DNA from: Paulinella micropora
Lineage: Eukaryota > Cercozoa > Imbricatea > Euglyphida
DNA: 64,000 nucleotides
Direction of reading: 5' to 3'
Assembly: GCA_009731375.1 (NCBI GenBank)
Contig: BJOX01000376.1
Coordinates: 362,689-426,688, forward strand
Positions 12,106-22,190 of the stretch are shown piece by piece (position 1 is the first letter of the stretch; each line of letters opens with the position of its first letter). A program made the translations under genes and the position numbers. Under the pieces are notes generated by a model. It was not told the DNA's origin. It was given only the letters and a program-made list of their open reading frames with translations, and searched no databases.

Positions 12106-13095
12106 CTACCGGGTGGCCGGCTCGCCCCGGGGCGCCCTGCTCCCCGCCGGCAGCTGGTTCTTGCGTCGCGCCGGCGCGGCGCGCGGCTCGCGGCCGGCCG
12201 GCCGCGCTTGTCTGACTAACCTGCACAACTCGTCATAGTCGGCCTGCTCCGTCCAGGGCTTCCGGGACCAGCGCCGGCAGGGGGCCAGGTAGTCCGCCAC
12301 TGGCCCCGTCAGCTCCTTCTCCCACTTCTGCTTGGACCGGAGCAAGTACTGGTTTTTGCTGTGTTTTCTGTGCTGGCGCGGGCCGGCCCACGGCAGGCGT
12401 GCCCCGGCCAGGACCTCGGCTAGCATGTACCCTACGCTCCACAAGTCATCGACCGGGTGCGAGGCCTCGGCCACGTGCGCGCGGGGGCTCATGTACGTCC
12501 AGGTGGCTACGATGCAGGTGCCCCACTGAGAAATTCAATGAGCTCCGTCGAGGGGCGGCAGGGGGGTGCTAGCGGTGGCCGGGGGGCTGTGCCTGCGTGA
12601 CGCCAAGCCATAGTCCACCAGACACAGGCGCCGGCGGTCCTGGCTGAGCACTAGGTTGTCGGGCTTGAGGTCCCGGTGCAGGTAGCCCGCCAGGTGCAAG
12701 TGCGCTAGGCCGCCGACGAGCTGCAGGAGGCTGTCCACCGCCTCCGCGGCGCCCCCGCCCCCGTCCCGCCGCAGGTACACGTTGCGCCACTTGAGGGGAT
12801 AGTACTCCATCACAATCACTCCCTTGCCCTGCACCAGCAAGTGCTCCAGGACCCACGGGGTCTGCAGCGCGTTGGCGGGCACGGCCAGCAAGAGCTCGCG
12901 CTGGATCAGGTACTCTCGCCGCGAACAGGTGGAAGGGTGTGTGCTCTCCCGGGTGAAGATCTCGAGGGCCACGGGGCTCCCGCCCGTCTGGGCGTGCGCC
13001 AGCCAGACCTCGGCGAAGCCCCCCCCGGCCGAGCCGAGAGTGCAGCACCCACTCACCCACGTGGTCCCCGCTCTGCCAGGGCCGCGCCACGGCCG
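12106..13095 (-). pseudogene. CK1/VRK-like protein kinase with altered VAxK lysine and in-frame stop
   Basis: Reads from about 13095 down. A glycine loop (SRLGRGG then FAEVWLAHAQ) is split by an indel in a G-run near 13020. The VAxK lysine position reads Glu (VALEIF, codon 12961-12963). The catalytic loop LHRDLKPDN is intact, and the DFG position is DYG (LVDYGLAS), as in VRK and poxvirus B1-type kinases. An in-frame TGA lies at 12535-12537, then the same frame resumes with GTCIVATWTYMSP and DDLWSVGYMLAEVLAG...LPWAG, a CK1-type subdomain IX. It ends at 12106 with a basic tail. A single G/A change would account for the Glu and a single base for the stop, so it may be a recent pseudogene or poorly polished. 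The start codon is not resolved. Confidence 0.8.
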
Positions 13096-13413
13096 GCGGC
13101 TGCCTCGCGTGTGCGCAGGGGCGGAACACGGTCCATCGTGCCCGTCCTTTCTCTCCCCCCTCCCCCGCCCAGCGGGCACGGCGGGCAGCAGCAGGCGCCG
13201 CCCTGGCCCTGCCCTCCCCAGACCTACTCCTTGCCCCTGCCCCCTCCACTCCGCGCACTCGTGCCTTCCCCCGCCCCCCCCCCCCCCCCCCCCCCCCCCN
13301 NNNNNNNNNCCCCCCCCCCCCCCCCCCCCCCCCCTGGCCACCCCCGCCAGAAAGCTGAGTCGGCATGCTAGGGGCAGCGAGCGCAGCGGCAGCCAACGCA
13401 CCGGTGCTGCCAG

Positions 13414-14452
13414 GTGGTGCTAGTGCCAGCGGGGCAGCCGGTGCCTACCGTGGGCGCCGAGTGGCGCCAGAGCTTTCTGAGCGCCCGCGGCCAGTGGCTG
13501 GCGCTGCTGCTGGACGCCGTGCGCTTCCGCCTGCGCCTGCTGCGCACTCACCCGCAGTCGCACTGGAACGCGCAGTTGCTGCAAGGCTTCCTGGAGCACT
13601 ACTGGGGCGTGGAGGCCTTTGCCTGGTCGCAGCCCCCCGCGAAACAGGCACGTACCTCTGGCGTGCTGTACCGGAGCCTGTGGGCTGCGCAGGATCCGGG
13701 GCAGGGCGGGCCCTTCCGCACGCCGCGCGGGTCCAGGGAGGAGAGCCGGGACTATGAGGGGCCGAACCTGGTGCAGTTCGGGCGCGAGCGGCTCCTGAAC
13801 CTGATGCAACAGTTCCGGCCACAGCCCCCCCGCCACGGCGGGCAGCAGCAGCCGCTGCAAGAACTACCGTCCCTAGAGGCGGCGGCAGAGGCGGAGAGGC
13901 CAGACGACGAGCTAGACCTGGGCGACGTCTCGCCGCTGAGCTCCGACGACGAGAGTGACGACGACCAAGCCCAGGCCGGGGGCTTTGCCCCGAAATCCCT
14001 GCCCGCCACCCCCGGCCGTGCCCGAGCGGCCACCGGCCGTGGGCCCGGAGACAGCGGAGGCCAAGGCCTGGCAGCAGCTGCTGGTCCTACTGGAGCGCTG
14101 GAACGCGCACGCCCCGGCGCTGGAGAGTGCGCTGTTGGCCTGCCCGCAGCTAGGGGCGCTGCTGGCCCGGGAGCTCCGGGCGCAGGACCTGCACGTCACT
14201 TTCACGCACAAGCGGCTGCGGGCCTACCGGCCCGACCAAACGTCCCTCGACGGGCCGGGCGGCCTCCCCGACAGGCCCTGCGTGGTGCGCAACGATTTCC
14301 CCCTCTCGCACCACGCGTACGTCGCGCCCCAGGGAAGCCACACCGGGTGGACCGAGGGTAAGGGCTGGGTAGCGGTGGTGCACATGGTGGTGGGCTTTGG
14401 GGCGCCCCCGCCAGATACGCCGCCGGGCCCGGCGCCCCCCTCCTGCCTCTAG
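13414..14452 (+). CDS. Unrecognised GC-island protein with acidic linker, one frameshift
   Basis: ATG 13414 opens a frame with EWRQSFLSARGQWLALLLD and FLEHYWGVEAFAWSQPP, then a Gln-rich part and an acidic segment (SSDDESDDDQAQ) near residue 180. After a frameshift around 14000 the sequence continues in the next frame with AWQQLLVLLERWNAHAPALE, LHVTFTHKRLRAYRPDQTSL and VVRNDFPLSHHAYVAP to a TAG at 14450. About 345 residues combined. The mix of Trp, Tyr and His at regular intervals in both halves supports real coding. No family recognised. Acidic linkers of this kind are common in viral tegument-like or nuclear proteins, but that is only analogy. Confidence 0.55.
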
Positions 14453-14555
14453 TCTGCCACGGCCTCCTCCCCCAGTCTGCCACGATGGGCTTCGGGGGTC
14501 CAGCCGCGCTCCACTTGCTGCTCGGTCCCGGCCGCGTCCGGCCCTGGCTCGTCCC

Positions 14556-14580
14556 GTCGCGGTCTTGATTAAAAGTGAAT
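14556..14580 (+). terminator. Possible poly(A) signal
   Basis: ATTAAA (about 14567-14572) is the only AT-rich island between two GC-rich plus-strand genes, about 115 bp after the first one ends. A similar TAATTAAAAAAAGG occurs at about 16300, about 170 bp after the proline-rich gene. Confidence 0.35.
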
Positions 14581-14943
14581 GTCAACCCTGCCGTGGTCTG
14601 GGCGCAACCGGCCCCTCCCCGCCCCGCGCGCTCGTGCCAGCTCGGCCCGCGCCCCCCTCCTGGCCCCACGCGCTCGTGCCCGCTCGGCACGCGCACGCCC
14701 TCCCCTCCTGGCCCCGCGCGCTCGTGCCCGGCAGCGGCCCGCGGGGGGAGGGGGGCAGTGCGCGCACGGGCGGGCGCGAGCGCGCGGGGAGGGAGGAAGC
14801 AGTGTGCCCCCCCCGGCGCGGGGCGGGGAGGGGGCGCGTGCCGGCTCGCGGCGGCGGGCGCTGCCGGCGCGCGCCGGGGTGGGGGGGGGTACGCGGGGGC
14901 CCTCCGCCCGGGCCACAATTCCAGTCAGCGCTCTGGACACCAG

Positions 14944-16129
14944 ATGCAAGAAGCCAAGCCTCCGTGCAGCGAACCCCAGCCCCCGTGCGGCAGCCCCCGA
15001 CCCTCCGTGTTGCCGCAGCCGGCACCACCGACCGCGGCGCCAGCGACCACGGCGCAGCCCGGGCGGGGGCCGGCGGCAGCGCCCAGCCTGGCCCCGGCGC
15101 CGCCAGCCACCACGCCAGAAATCTGTCCCGCCGGCCCGGCGGCAGCGCCCAGCCTGGCCCCGGCGCCGCCAGCCACCACGCCAGAAATCTGTCCCGCCGG
15201 CCCGGCGGCAGCGCCCGGCCTGGCCCCGGCGCCGCCAGCCACCACGCCAGAAATCTGTCCCGCCGGCCCGGCGGCAGCGCCCAGCCTGGCCCCGGCGGAC
15301 CCCGCGCAGAGCCAGGGCCGGGTTGTCGTGGCCGTCCGGCCCACCACAGAACCACTCCCGCCGGGGGGGCCCAGTGCCCCCTACGGCGAGTCCTATAGCC
15401 CCGAGGGCCCCTCGGCGTACCGCCCACCGCCCGCGGCACGTGGGTGGGGCGCCGGGCCCCCTGTTCCGGACGGAACGTTCAGCCCCGCGGTGCTGCGCCT
15501 GCGCCTCGCTGGCACCGTGCAGAAGTGGCAGATGTTTGTAGCCGATGCCCGGGAGCTACTCGTCTGCCTGTCCCAGGCTACGGACCAGGCGGCGAGCGCT
15601 GCACTGCTAGCCGCGCCGCCCGTCGTGCCCGTCGACCTCCCCCGCCACTCTCCCCCCCGCCACTCCTCTGCCTCCCTGGCGCCGCAGCACCACCGAACCC
15701 CGCCCCGTGGCTCGCTTGAGAAGCGCGCCCGGGAATACGACCACGAGCCGTACCCCAGCAGCCACAAGTACGCGAAGCTGGAGGAAGTGGCAGGAGACGC
15801 CACGTTCGACAGGTTGGTGCACGACAGAGATACCAGGCGCCGCAGGGAGTACAGGGCGTGCCTGCAGGCCTGGAACTCTGCCCTGTGCTTATCGAACAGA
15901 GCCAGAGGTGGACACACTGCTGGCCATAGTAGACCCCGCCCAGGCGAGGGAGGACCATCTGCTCTCTGGGAACAAGACTCGGGTGGTAGCGTCCATCCTC
16001 CGAGAGGTGAGGGCCCGGCTCGGCCTAGATTCCAAGACTACCCGCAACGAGGTGGTAGCGCAGGCACTCAAGTTCCACTTCTCGGAGCAGCGGGCTGGTC
16101 GAGACCGCACCCCCCCGCTCGTCCGGTAG
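14944..16129 (+). CDS. Proline/alanine-rich protein with 22-residue repeats and basic C-terminal domain, one frameshift
   Basis: Likely start ATG 14944 (MQEAKPPCSEPQPPCGS). Residues about 42-120 are three and a half copies of a 22-residue unit containing PATTPEICPAGPAAAPSLAP (66-bp period, units at 15067, 15133, 15199, 15265). A non-repetitive region follows with LRLRLAGTVQKWQMFVADAR, YDHEPYPSSHKYAKLEEV and DRLVHDRDTRRRREYRACLQ. A frameshift near 15890 moves the rest into the next frame: EVDTLLAIVDPAQARE, VVASILREVRARLGLD and QALKFHFSEQ, ending at 16129. Disordered repeats plus a folded C-terminus suggest a virion or nucleic-acid-associated protein; no homologue recognised. Confidence 0.55.
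15067..15300 (+). repeat. 66-bp in-frame minisatellite
   Basis: Three and a half near-identical 66-bp units inside the proline-rich gene, each encoding 22 residues. Units differ by single bases (for example Ser to Gly in the third), pointing to recent expansion. Confidence 0.9.
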
Positions 16130-16529
16130 CAGGAACGGAACCACCCCTCCGGCCTGGCCCGCCCCTCGTCGGGGAAGGGGAGGCGCCCCTCTCCTCCCAG
16201 CCCCGTGCAGGTGACAGAGGCGGCGGGGGAAAACAGACAGCCAGCGCGCGGGCCGGGGATCCGTCAGCAACACTCCAAGGAGGACACGAGTCTTTTGGTA
16301 ATTAAAAAAAGGAACAAACGTTATTAAGTCGTCTTCTACCCCCTTTACGGCGCTAAAGAGCTACGCCTTGCTCTCCCAAACACATAACAGAAAATTGATA
16401 CCACTGTATAAATCCCTGGTCCCTACCAAGCCGGTCTCAGTCGCGAGCCGCGAAGATATCTTGTGCAAAGCCACTCCGTTCCGCCTTCTCTGACGAAGGG
16501 TAAGGAGGCGGGGCCCCCTCTGCCAAAAG

Positions 16530-16578
16530 GGGCGCTCGCCCCCCCCCCCCCCCGGGGAAGGGGCGCCCGGGGGGGGGG

Positions 16579-16609
<31 letters not shown>

Positions 16610-16635
16610 GGGGGGGGGGGGGGGGGGGGGGGGGC
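16530..16635. repeat. Alternating poly-C and poly-G block
   Basis: Runs of C, G, C and G follow one another with GGGGAAGGGGCGCCC between them. Such self-complementary homopolymers are typical of a forced contig join, and any reading frame through them is unreliable. Confidence 0.7.
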
Positions 16636-16639
16636 ACTC

Positions 16640-17906
16640 TCCCGCCCCGGCCCCAGCCACGCGCGGGGGAGGACGGGAGGAGGAGAAGGCCAGGCAGCGG
16701 GCTTGCCACAACTGGGCCGGTACTATTCTAAAGCCAGAGATGAGCCGGACGTGTGCGTCCTGCTCGAAGCAGGAGGGTGCCCCCCCCCGGCTAAGAAGAA
16801 GAAGGTCGGGGCCGACGACGAGGGGAAGCGGGAGGAGAATGCAGCGGCCACGGGGGTCGGGTCCCTGAGCGACGACGATGAGGGGAAGCCGGAGGAGAAG
16901 GCAGCGGCCGCCGCCGGGGCCGTTCGACAGTGGGGCACCGTAACTCTGGTCTGGCCCAACAAGCGCAGAGTGACTGTTACTACGGCGCAGCTAGCGACGG
17001 CAGGCCTAGTGAGCCTTGCGGTACTCGCCTCCGATTGTAGCGGGGTACTCGAAATGGGAGAAGCTAGCTTGTACGACGCGGGGGCAATCTCTCTCCTGGC
17101 CCAGACCAACACGGACAAGCTCTTAGCCTTTCTGCTTAGCTTAGAGAACTCGCGTGACCCGGCCGACCGAAAATGGATTCCGTATCTGCTTCTGCCAACA
17201 ACCGACGATGACGTGCCTCCGTGTGCCCGGGGCAACATCTGGTGCCGCTTGATGACCCAACAAGGCGCGGTGCGAACTGCACAGGGCTGCGGCAATGTTA
17301 AGCTGGCGGCTCTCATCTACCACTGGCGCATCTACACTTTCGAGCAGTTAGCGAATTGTAGCGCCATCTTTGACCACTACGATGCGAAAAATGGTAAGGG
17401 CCACTTCTTCTGGGGATTTATGCCCGAGCCAGAAAGCGCCGCAGGCCCTTCGAACAAGAAAGCGCTTCCTTGTAGACGCTAAAGGTCTTATACCCGTAGA
17501 CATAATGCGAGACGAGCAGCGGCTGCGCGGGAAAGGAGCGGCAAAACGTATCATGACCGACGTCCCCTGGTTCTGGCCCAGCCCCCTAAGCCCCCCCGAC
17601 GACGAAAGCGACGCTTGCTTCTGGCGGGACGTCAAACATTTCGGCTCCTTCGGGACAAACAGGTGGCAGAGAAAAAAAACTTACGCAGTCAAACTAGAGG
17701 AGCTAGCTACCCGACTCTACGAAGTCGGCCGCTGTGTGCTCGACGACCCGCTTTCGGACGACATCATCCGGATCCCGGAGGCGACGAGAGCCAGGGAAGG
17801 ACGAGAGGACGTTGAGAGGTATTTTAATCTTTCGGGCAGTGTGGAATATCTCTGGAATCTCTACGGCTTAAGCGGAGGCGCACGAAGTTCCAGTAGTTCG
17901 GCCTAG
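16640..17906 (+). CDS. Unrecognised protein with SV40-like nuclear localisation signal, one frameshift
   Basis: The frame is open upstream through the C/G block, so the start is unknown; convincing sequence begins near 16710 (LGRYYSKARDEPDVCVLLEA). PPAKKKKVGADDEGK is a strong monopartite nuclear localisation signal, followed by an imperfect duplication of DDEGKxEE. The folded part includes QWGTVTLVWPNKRRVTVTTA, LVSLAVLASDCSGVLEMGE, LAALIYHWRIYTFEQLANCS and HFFWGFMPEPE. A frameshift near 17450 leads to RFLVDAKGLIPVDIMRDEQR, DVPWFWPSPLSPPDDES and VERYFNLSGSVEYLWNLYGL, ending at 17906. About 400 residues. No family recognised; nuclear action is inferred from the signal. Confidence 0.6.
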
Positions 17907-18200
17907 GCCGGGCTATAGTCTCTGGCTAGTAAATCTCCTGCCGTGGTAAAAAAAAAACCTTACGGGTTCCTACGTCTATCTCGGTACAGCTACACAGCCA
18001 AGTAGAACGCGCCCCGCGGGGAGTATCGGCGAGTGTGTGTACACGAGACCCGCTCACCTAGAGAGAGAAAGAAACATCCGACTCGTGCGGTCCCGGTACC
18101 CGCCCGGCTCCCCAAACCGGACCACCTCTTCGTTACGCATTCCAGAGCCTGGACAGGACTTTTTTTAATAGTGGCGTGCGCCCACCCGAGCCGGCCCTAG
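17907..18200. other. Intergenic spacer between convergent genes
   Basis: About 300 bp between the plus-strand gene and the end of the minus-strand helicase. It contains an A-run (17947-17955) that may serve as a poly(A) signal. Nothing else seen. Confidence 0.6.
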
Positions 18201-20229
18201 CTAGCAGGCAGGGCAGGACCGGCCGCTTCTTCCTCTCCGCCCGGCCGGCTTGGGGGGGTGCTCTGCCCCACGAGGAGGGGGCTGGCACAGCGCCTTGATG
18301 GACAGCACGTCGTGGTTCCATTGCCGGACGCTCCGGTCCCACAACAGGCTCCGTTGCTCGGGATACCTGGCGCCGCGACGGCGCTGGGGCACCCAGATCC
18401 CCCCCCGTTCCCGGCAGCGGGACAGGGCCGTGTACACAATCTTGGCCAGGTGGTAGTTGCGGGGACAGTAAGGAGTGGGCGACAGGACCAGGTACACGCG
18501 GTCGAACTCGTTGCCCTGTACGCACATGTCGGTCTGCGCGAAGGCCCAGCTCAGCCCGTCCTCGCCGTGTTGCCTCTTGGAGTAGAAGAAGGCCAGGCGG
18601 GGTCGCGGCGGCCGCTGCTCCCCTGCCGGCGGGTCAGCATTGCCGACCCACAGCGTGAAGACGCGCCACGCCCAGCAGCAGCGGTGGTCTAAGACCTCGG
18701 CACGCGGCCCGCTGGCGGTGGACTGGACAGGCTCCTGTCCAGCTAGCACCAGGGACGACCCTCGTCTTTCGTAATTGACGTCTTGGATGCGGACGACGTA
18801 TCCCAGGCAGCGCACCTCTGGGCTCGGCAGGCAGTGAGACGGCAGGAGCTGCTCAAGCTTTTCCGCCCCGCCCTGGGTGGTCCGGCGCTCGGGCGGAAGC
18901 AGCCAGGCGTCGTCTGGCGGGGGGTCGTCTGCCGGACGGCAGCGGCGCCGGTCGCCCGTGGCGGGCGGACCGCCAGCGTCGTCGGGCGGGCCATCGGTGC
19001 CTGCGCGAGCGCGTACTAGCGCCAGCGCGTCCAGGCACGACTTACACAGCAGGGGGTCGCTGGTCCGGCCCAGCTTGTGGCACTCGAGGCGCACCTTGGC
19101 CCCGGGGTACAGTGCATACGCGGGGGGTTGGTGTGAGCTCGGCACACCGGGGCGGGCTGGCAGCGCCGTGGTTCCAGCTAGGTGCGTGGTTCCAGCTAGC
19201 AGCATCGACGCGATGGACGCGCTCCAGCCGGGCGCACGAGCCCGGGAACAGGTCGCGCAGCAGGCTTTGGACGCAGCCGTACCCCAGGGGTGGCAGCTGG
19301 GCCTCGTCGCCCAAGAGGAGCCAGCGTTGGCAGTTCGGGGCCAGCTTGTCCAGCGCGAACATGAGCTGCAGAAAGAAGGCAGGCGACATGAGTGAGACTT
19401 CGTCTACCACGCAAGCGTACTTGTGGCCGGAGCCCCGCTCCCCTCCCTCGTCCGCTGTTAACGCCGACGACGGGCGTGAGGAGTCTGCCAGGCCGGCCCG
19501 CACGCGCAGCCAGGCCTGTGTGCGATGCGCGGGCAACGACAGCGCCGGGGGGCTGGGGCCTTCCAGGCCTCTCGCCACCCCCGAGGACGGGGGATCCGGC
19601 TCCTGCGACTGCCCTGCTAGGCCCCGAGCGGCCGCTACCTGGACCGCGTTGCGTGTCATGGCCACGAACAGGACGGGTAGGTGGCTCCGGCGTTTGAGAC
19701 ACCCGGCCACCGTCGTCTTGCCCGTGCCGGCCGCCCCGCTCAGCAGACCTGCCCTAGCGGACGTGACTCTCTCCAGGGCCCGGGCCTGTTCGTCCGACAA
19801 GCCCCCGGCGTCGCACACCGGCGCGGCGGGCGAGGCCGGGGCGGGGGCGCCGCCCGCCGCGGGGGGTGGGCTCTCGGCTGGGCTGTCGGGCGGGGCGTCG
19901 GCTGGGCTGTCGGGCGGGGTGTCGGGCGGGGCGTCGTAGACCTGCCGCAGCCTCTCAATTACGCGTGACTCTTGGCTAAAGAACCAGCGCGGCGCGTAGG
20001 TGGCATTGCCTACGCGAACCCAGGGCGAAGCCGCCGATGCTTCCCCCACGGGGGCCGCGTCCCATAGGCTGGCTACGCACTTCTGCACGTCCTCTCGTCG
20101 TTTCTCGTCTAGCTCAAAACGCGCCGACTTGCGATCCCAGGCCAAGAGCCCACACCAGGGGCTCCTGGGGAATTGGCGTCGATCGGGCTCTAGGTTGTCT
20201 TGCAGCTGGCGAAAGCCCAGGTAGTTCAT
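18201..20229 (-). CDS. RecD/Pif1-like SF1 DNA helicase, one frameshift
   Basis: Start ATG 20229 (MNYLGFRQLQDNLEPD). After a roughly 150-residue N-terminal domain and a Pro/Asp/Ser repeat linker (about 19870-19940) come the superfamily 1B motifs in order: I GAAGTGKTTV, II CVVDEVSLMSP, III LLLGDEAQLPPLGYG and IV RLERVHR. A frameshift near 19200 moves the C-terminal half to another frame, with motif V-like AQTDMCVQGNEFDRVYLVLS and motif VI YTALSRCRERGGI. This set marks a 5'-3' DNA helicase of the RecD/Dda group acting in replication or recombination. About 670 residues combined. It is the best functional anchor of the island. The shift may be sequencing error, since all motifs are intact. Confidence 0.85.
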
Positions 20230-20259
20230 CCTGCCCTCAGCCGTCCTTTGGATATTGGG

Positions 20260-20395
20260 CTAACACTCCACTAGCCAGCCCCGCCGGCTCCTGTCCACTT
20301 CAAAGCACGAATTCTTGCGCACGTGCAGGGTATTGCACAGCCAAAAGTGCACCAGCACCAGTCGGCGCTTTCGCTCGCCCAAGGCCTCTGTGTTT
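20260..20395 (-). pseudogene. C-terminal tail of a gene cut by the island edge
   Basis: Upstream of the helicase, a minus-strand frame reads LVHFWLCNTLHVRKNSCFEV then DRSRRGWLVEC and stops at 20260, 31 bp before the helicase ATG. Its start is lost at about 20395, where GC-rich DNA changes to AT-rich. Family unknown. Confidence 0.45.
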
Positions 20396-20860
20396 AATCA
20401 TGATTTGACTAGGTAGCTGGGAATTTGCATTGGTCATATTTGAACAGATCAGTATATCATTATCAAACTGTTTAGTCAGTATGTGACTAGTTACCTTGGA
20501 ATTTGTATTAGTCATTTTTGAACAGATTAGTCATTATTGTACTGTTCAGGTGTGATTTGACTGGTTAGGTAATTGCTGACAATTTATGGATGGGTTTTGC
20601 AGCTACAAATTCAATGCAGTAGTCAATGTTTTGTAAATAAGTATTGAATACATATCTAAAAGTATGTATTATTTTTGACACATTAGTCAATTTTACAAAT
20701 AGTTTTTAATGATTTTTTGACTAGTACATGATTTTATAATACATGATTTCTGACTAATCTGTCAAAAATAAATTATTTGTGAATGCAAAACTGCTGGAAG
20801 CTTTTTTAAAAAAGAGGGTTTTAGGCCTTAATTTCGTGTACGTAGTGCACATTCCATGTC
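20396..20860. repeat. AT-rich stretch with degenerate ~78-bp tandem repeat
   Basis: Two diverged copies start at GACTAG 20407 and 20485, both containing GGAATTTG and TTTGAACAGAT, with a partial third near 20560. The rest is unremarkable AT-rich DNA. Confidence 0.5.
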
Positions 20861-20861
20861 G

Positions 20862-21231
20862 ATGATGGTTTGCATGTTGCTAACGAGAAAGAGCACTCAG
20901 CCTTAGTTAGGTTCTTTCAGAAAAAGGGTTTGAGATGCAAGGACCTTGGCATTGCCCCGTCTTTCAAGAACATTTCTCTCGACCGTTTCGAGAATGGGAT
21001 CCTAGTCCACCAAAAGGTTTACATTAAAGCCGTTTTGCTAAAGCTAGGATACGATAGCGCTATTCCCGCTAAGTCCCCCAACACCTCGGATACGGTCCGT
21101 CGCCTCAAGCCCGAACACGCCATTTTGGCGTACGATCTTCGTACCCTTATTGGTGTTTTGCTCTTTGTCGCTGTCAACACCCAACTCTTGATCGTTGCGC
21201 ACTGAACATGGCAGCTTTGGATATGGTACCG

Positions 21232-21286
<55 letters not shown>

Positions 21287-22190
21287 NNNNNNNNNNNNNN
21301 NNNNNNNNNNNNNNNNNNNNNNNNNNNNNNNNNNNNNNNNNNNNNNNNNNNNNNNNNNNNNNNNNNNNNNNNNNNNNNNNNNNNNNNNNNNNNNNNNNNN
21401 NNNNNNNNNNNNNNNNNNNNNNNNNNNNNNNNNNNNNNNNNNNNNNNNNNNNNNNNCCCCCCCCCCCCCCCCCCCCCCCCCCGCGCGTATTCGCGAATCG
21501 ATAAAATCTGTCGGTTTTTGGTGACCCCACGTGGGATTTTCTTCCGAAGAGCCGATAAGTCTATCACTTCCATGTGGAATTACGCGAAGCAGGGGGAGCG
21601 TAAGCAGAAGCCAGTCAGCGGATCGCCAGTTATGGATTTCTTCACGGATATTGACCCCAGTCACTTGTCTCAACACTCGGTGAAACTCGGTGAGGCAGAG
21701 ATCCCTAAGGAAGTCCGCCAGAAGACTCCAGTTTTTGGCTACTGTGATTCCGATTTCGCTTCTAGGCAGGAGGATAGGAGGTCCCGTAGTGGTTTCATCT
21801 TTTTCTTCCATTTGACTCTGATTTCAGTTTTCTCAAAGTTGCAATCCGTAGTAGCTAACTCGACCGTGGAAGCCGAGATTATAGCTGCCAACGAGGCAGT
21901 TAGGGAGGCTGAGGCCATTCGAAGGGTGCTAGAGGACATGGGTTATTCGCGGGCACCATCCCGATCCTCGAGGATAACTCAGGAGCTATCTCATTGTCGG
22001 CTCGCGGCTTAGGTGAAAACCGTACTAAGCACATTGCAGTGCGTTTTCATTACTTAGTCGACAGGTGCCGTGCAAAGTCCGTGCAGTTGTACAAAATTGC
22101 GTCAAAGAAGAAAAGCAGATTACCTGACTAAATCTCTTCCACTTCCACAATTCTCGCCAATCTCCGGGCATGTCGCGGTAGAAATGCCGA
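20862..22190 (+). mobile_element. Second Copia element, degenerate RT and RNase H
   Basis: Different family from the first element. FHVDDGLHVANEKEHSALVR is the Copia catalytic region, followed by DRFENGILVHQKVYIKAV and ILAYDLRTLIGVLLFVAVNT. A 170-bp gap inside a poly-C run interrupts it. RNase H resumes with FGYCDSDFASRQEDRRSRSG, VEAEIIAANEAVREAEAIRR and, after frameshifts, TKHIAVRFHYLVDRC and ADYLTKSLPLPQF. Several shifts and stops show it is dead. It sits directly beside the GC island. Confidence 0.85.

Larger units (their letters stand above)
6455..20395. other. GC-rich island, probable fragment of an undescribed large dsDNA virus
   Basis: A block of about 13.9 kb with very high GC, close gene packing, no recognisable spliceosomal introns and almost none of the microsatellites that fill the rest of the window. 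Products include a multi-domain secreted glycoprotein, a CK1/VRK-like kinase, a protein with an SV40-like nuclear localisation signal and a RecD-like helicase, a mix expected of a large DNA virus of eukaryotes. Both edges cut open frames: the glycoprotein at about 6455 and a minus-strand gene tail near 20395. No capsid or polymerase gene lies inside, so the lineage is undetermined. An assembly chimera or contaminant is a real alternative. Confidence 0.6.

Noticed and set aside
9791-12238. An 815-codon plus-strand frame in the GC island
   Set aside because: It is the antisense shadow of the minus-strand glycoprotein, crosses a 340-bp gap and has typical GC-rich shadow composition (Arg, Val, Ala, His).
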